Assembly: GCA_009701085.1 (NCBI GenBank) | Contig: WLKV01000048.1 | Span: 1-5,706, forward strand | Length of the DNA: 5,706 nucleotides | Direction of reading: 5' to 3' | From: Actinomycetota bacterium | GTDB lineage: Bacteria > Actinomycetota > Actinomycetes > Nanopelagicales > Nanopelagicaceae | In this document: in pieces, positions 5,003 through 5,706 of the stretch | How the letters are laid out: each line of letters opens with the position of its first letter | How positions within the stretch are numbered: the first letter of the stretch is position 1 | Notes under the pieces: model-generated | What the model was told of the DNA's origin: nothing | What the model saw: only the letters and a program-made list of their open reading frames with translations | Databases searched by the model: none | Translations under genes and position numbers: made by a program

Positions 5003-5706
5003 CGAAGAACTTCCAGTCGCAACTCCCCTACTGCGCCCAGCCGAAGGTGTGCCGGCTGTCATCGATACTGAAGCGGCCTTCGATGAGGCTCTTTCTCAGC
5101 TTGCACAAGGAACGGGGCCATTTGCATTCGATGCTGAACGAGCATCTGGATATAAATACAGCGCCCGCGCATATTTAATTCAGATAAAACGTACTGGTGG
5201 CGGATTGCACCTTATTGATCCGATTCCCTTTGGACCGGGACATCGCTGCTTCACTGCACTCAATGAGTTAATCCAAGGCGTGGAAGTTATTCTGCATGCA
5301 AGTACGCAAGATTTACCGTGCCTTCGCGAAGTAGGTATCTACCCCACTCTTCTCTTTGATACAGAGCTCGGCGGGCGCATTGCAGGTCTGCCCCGCGTAG
5401 GTCTTGGCCCGTTGCTTGAAACGTTGATAGGTGTATCACTTGCTAAAGAGCACTCTGCTGTTGATTGGTCGACGCGACCTCTTCCGCAGGAATGGCTCAA
5501 CTATGCAGCTCTCGATGTGGAACTTCTCGTTGAGTTACGTGACAAGGTGTATCAATTACTCGTCGATGCAAAGAAATGGAAATGGGCCGAAGAAGATTTT
5601 GCCTCAATCATTTCTGCACCACCTCCTCCACCACGTATTGATCCTTGGAGACGAACATCAGGGATGCATAAGGTTAAAAAGCGCAACCACATGGCGGTCA
5701 TTCGTG
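4995..5706 (+). CDS. rnd: Ribonuclease D (3'-5' exoribonuclease), 3' end cut by the window
   Basis: The first 237 codons are present and the frame is open to the edge. The DEDDy exonuclease domain (about 20-200) is complete: motif I FAFDAERASG (D46, E48), motif II LHASTQDLPCL (D106), motif III WLNYAALDVELL (Y170, D174). LFDTELGGRIAG (120-131) and EHSAVDWSTRPLP (152-164) are also typical. After a proline run (209-213), DPWRRTSGMHKVKKRNHMAV (216-235) begins an HRDC domain, which continues outside the window. The enzyme trims 3' ends of tRNA precursors and other structured RNAs using two metal ions. The likely start is GTG 4995, overlapping DUF3000 by 8 bp; in-frame GTG 4980, with GGAG 12 nt upstream (4964-4967), is possible. 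Expression is probably translationally coupled to DUF3000. Confidence 0.96.
   Translation, partial: MADEELPVATPLLRPAEGVPAVIDTEAAFDEALSQLAQGTGPFAFDAERASGYKYSARAYLIQIKRTGGGLHLIDPIPFGPGHRCFTALNELIQGVEVILHASTQDLPCLREVGIYPTLLFDTELGGRIAGLPRVGLGPLLETLIGVSLAKEHSAVDWSTRPLPQEWLNYAALDVELLVELRDKVYQLLVDAKKWKWAEEDFASIISAPPPPPRIDPWRRTSGMHKVKKRNHMAVIR

Noticed and set aside
1..5706. Search for tRNA, rRNA, CRISPR, insertion sequences, phage or defence genes
   Set aside because: No cloverleaf, direct repeat array, transposase motif or defence-type domain was recognised; all coding space is taken by eight housekeeping-type genes.

Overview
This window most likely comes from a streamlined actinobacterium with roughly 50% GC, perhaps a freshwater acI/Nanopelagicales-type lineage. 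The evidence is the gene content: a DUF3000 gene next to ribonuclease D, a PimB'-type mannosyltransferase downstream of an NlpC/P60 hydrolase, and a NarL-type two-component pair. Genes are packed very tightly, and promoters look leaderless with TANNNT -10 boxes. The lineage call is an inference from gene families and compactness; no rRNA or other marker gene is present.

Layout. Positions 1-162 hold the C-terminal tail of a sensor histidine kinase, followed directly by its LuxR-class response regulator (159-776, + strand). That gene runs tail-to-tail, with a 15-bp overlap, into a minus-strand operon of a secreted NlpC/P60 peptidase (2920-1910) and a PimB'-like mannosyltransferase (1910-762), joined by a TAATG stop/start overlap. 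A 92-bp divergent promoter region separates this operon from a short RibD-C/dihydrofolate-reductase-like protein (3013-3504, +). That gene abuts, tail-to-tail with no spacer, a 10-TM EamA-family transporter (4347-3505, -). A 70-bp divergent promoter region (4348-4417) then leads to DUF3000 (4418-5002, +), which overlaps the start of ribonuclease D (4995 to the window edge).

Function. The nlpC-pimB operon is cell-envelope biogenesis: peptidoglycan cleavage and phosphatidylinositol mannoside synthesis. DUF3000-rnd is a conserved actinobacterial pair with an RNA-processing or housekeeping role. The two-component pair and the transporter have no visible ligand or substrate.

There is no gene-free stretch over 300 bp, no RNA gene, no mobile element and no CRISPR. 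I found no undescribed system. The points most worth checking are that the response regulator has no ATG, GTG or TTG start for its receiver domain, and that all four genes at the head of a transcript carry a TANNNT box 6-7 nt before the start codon.
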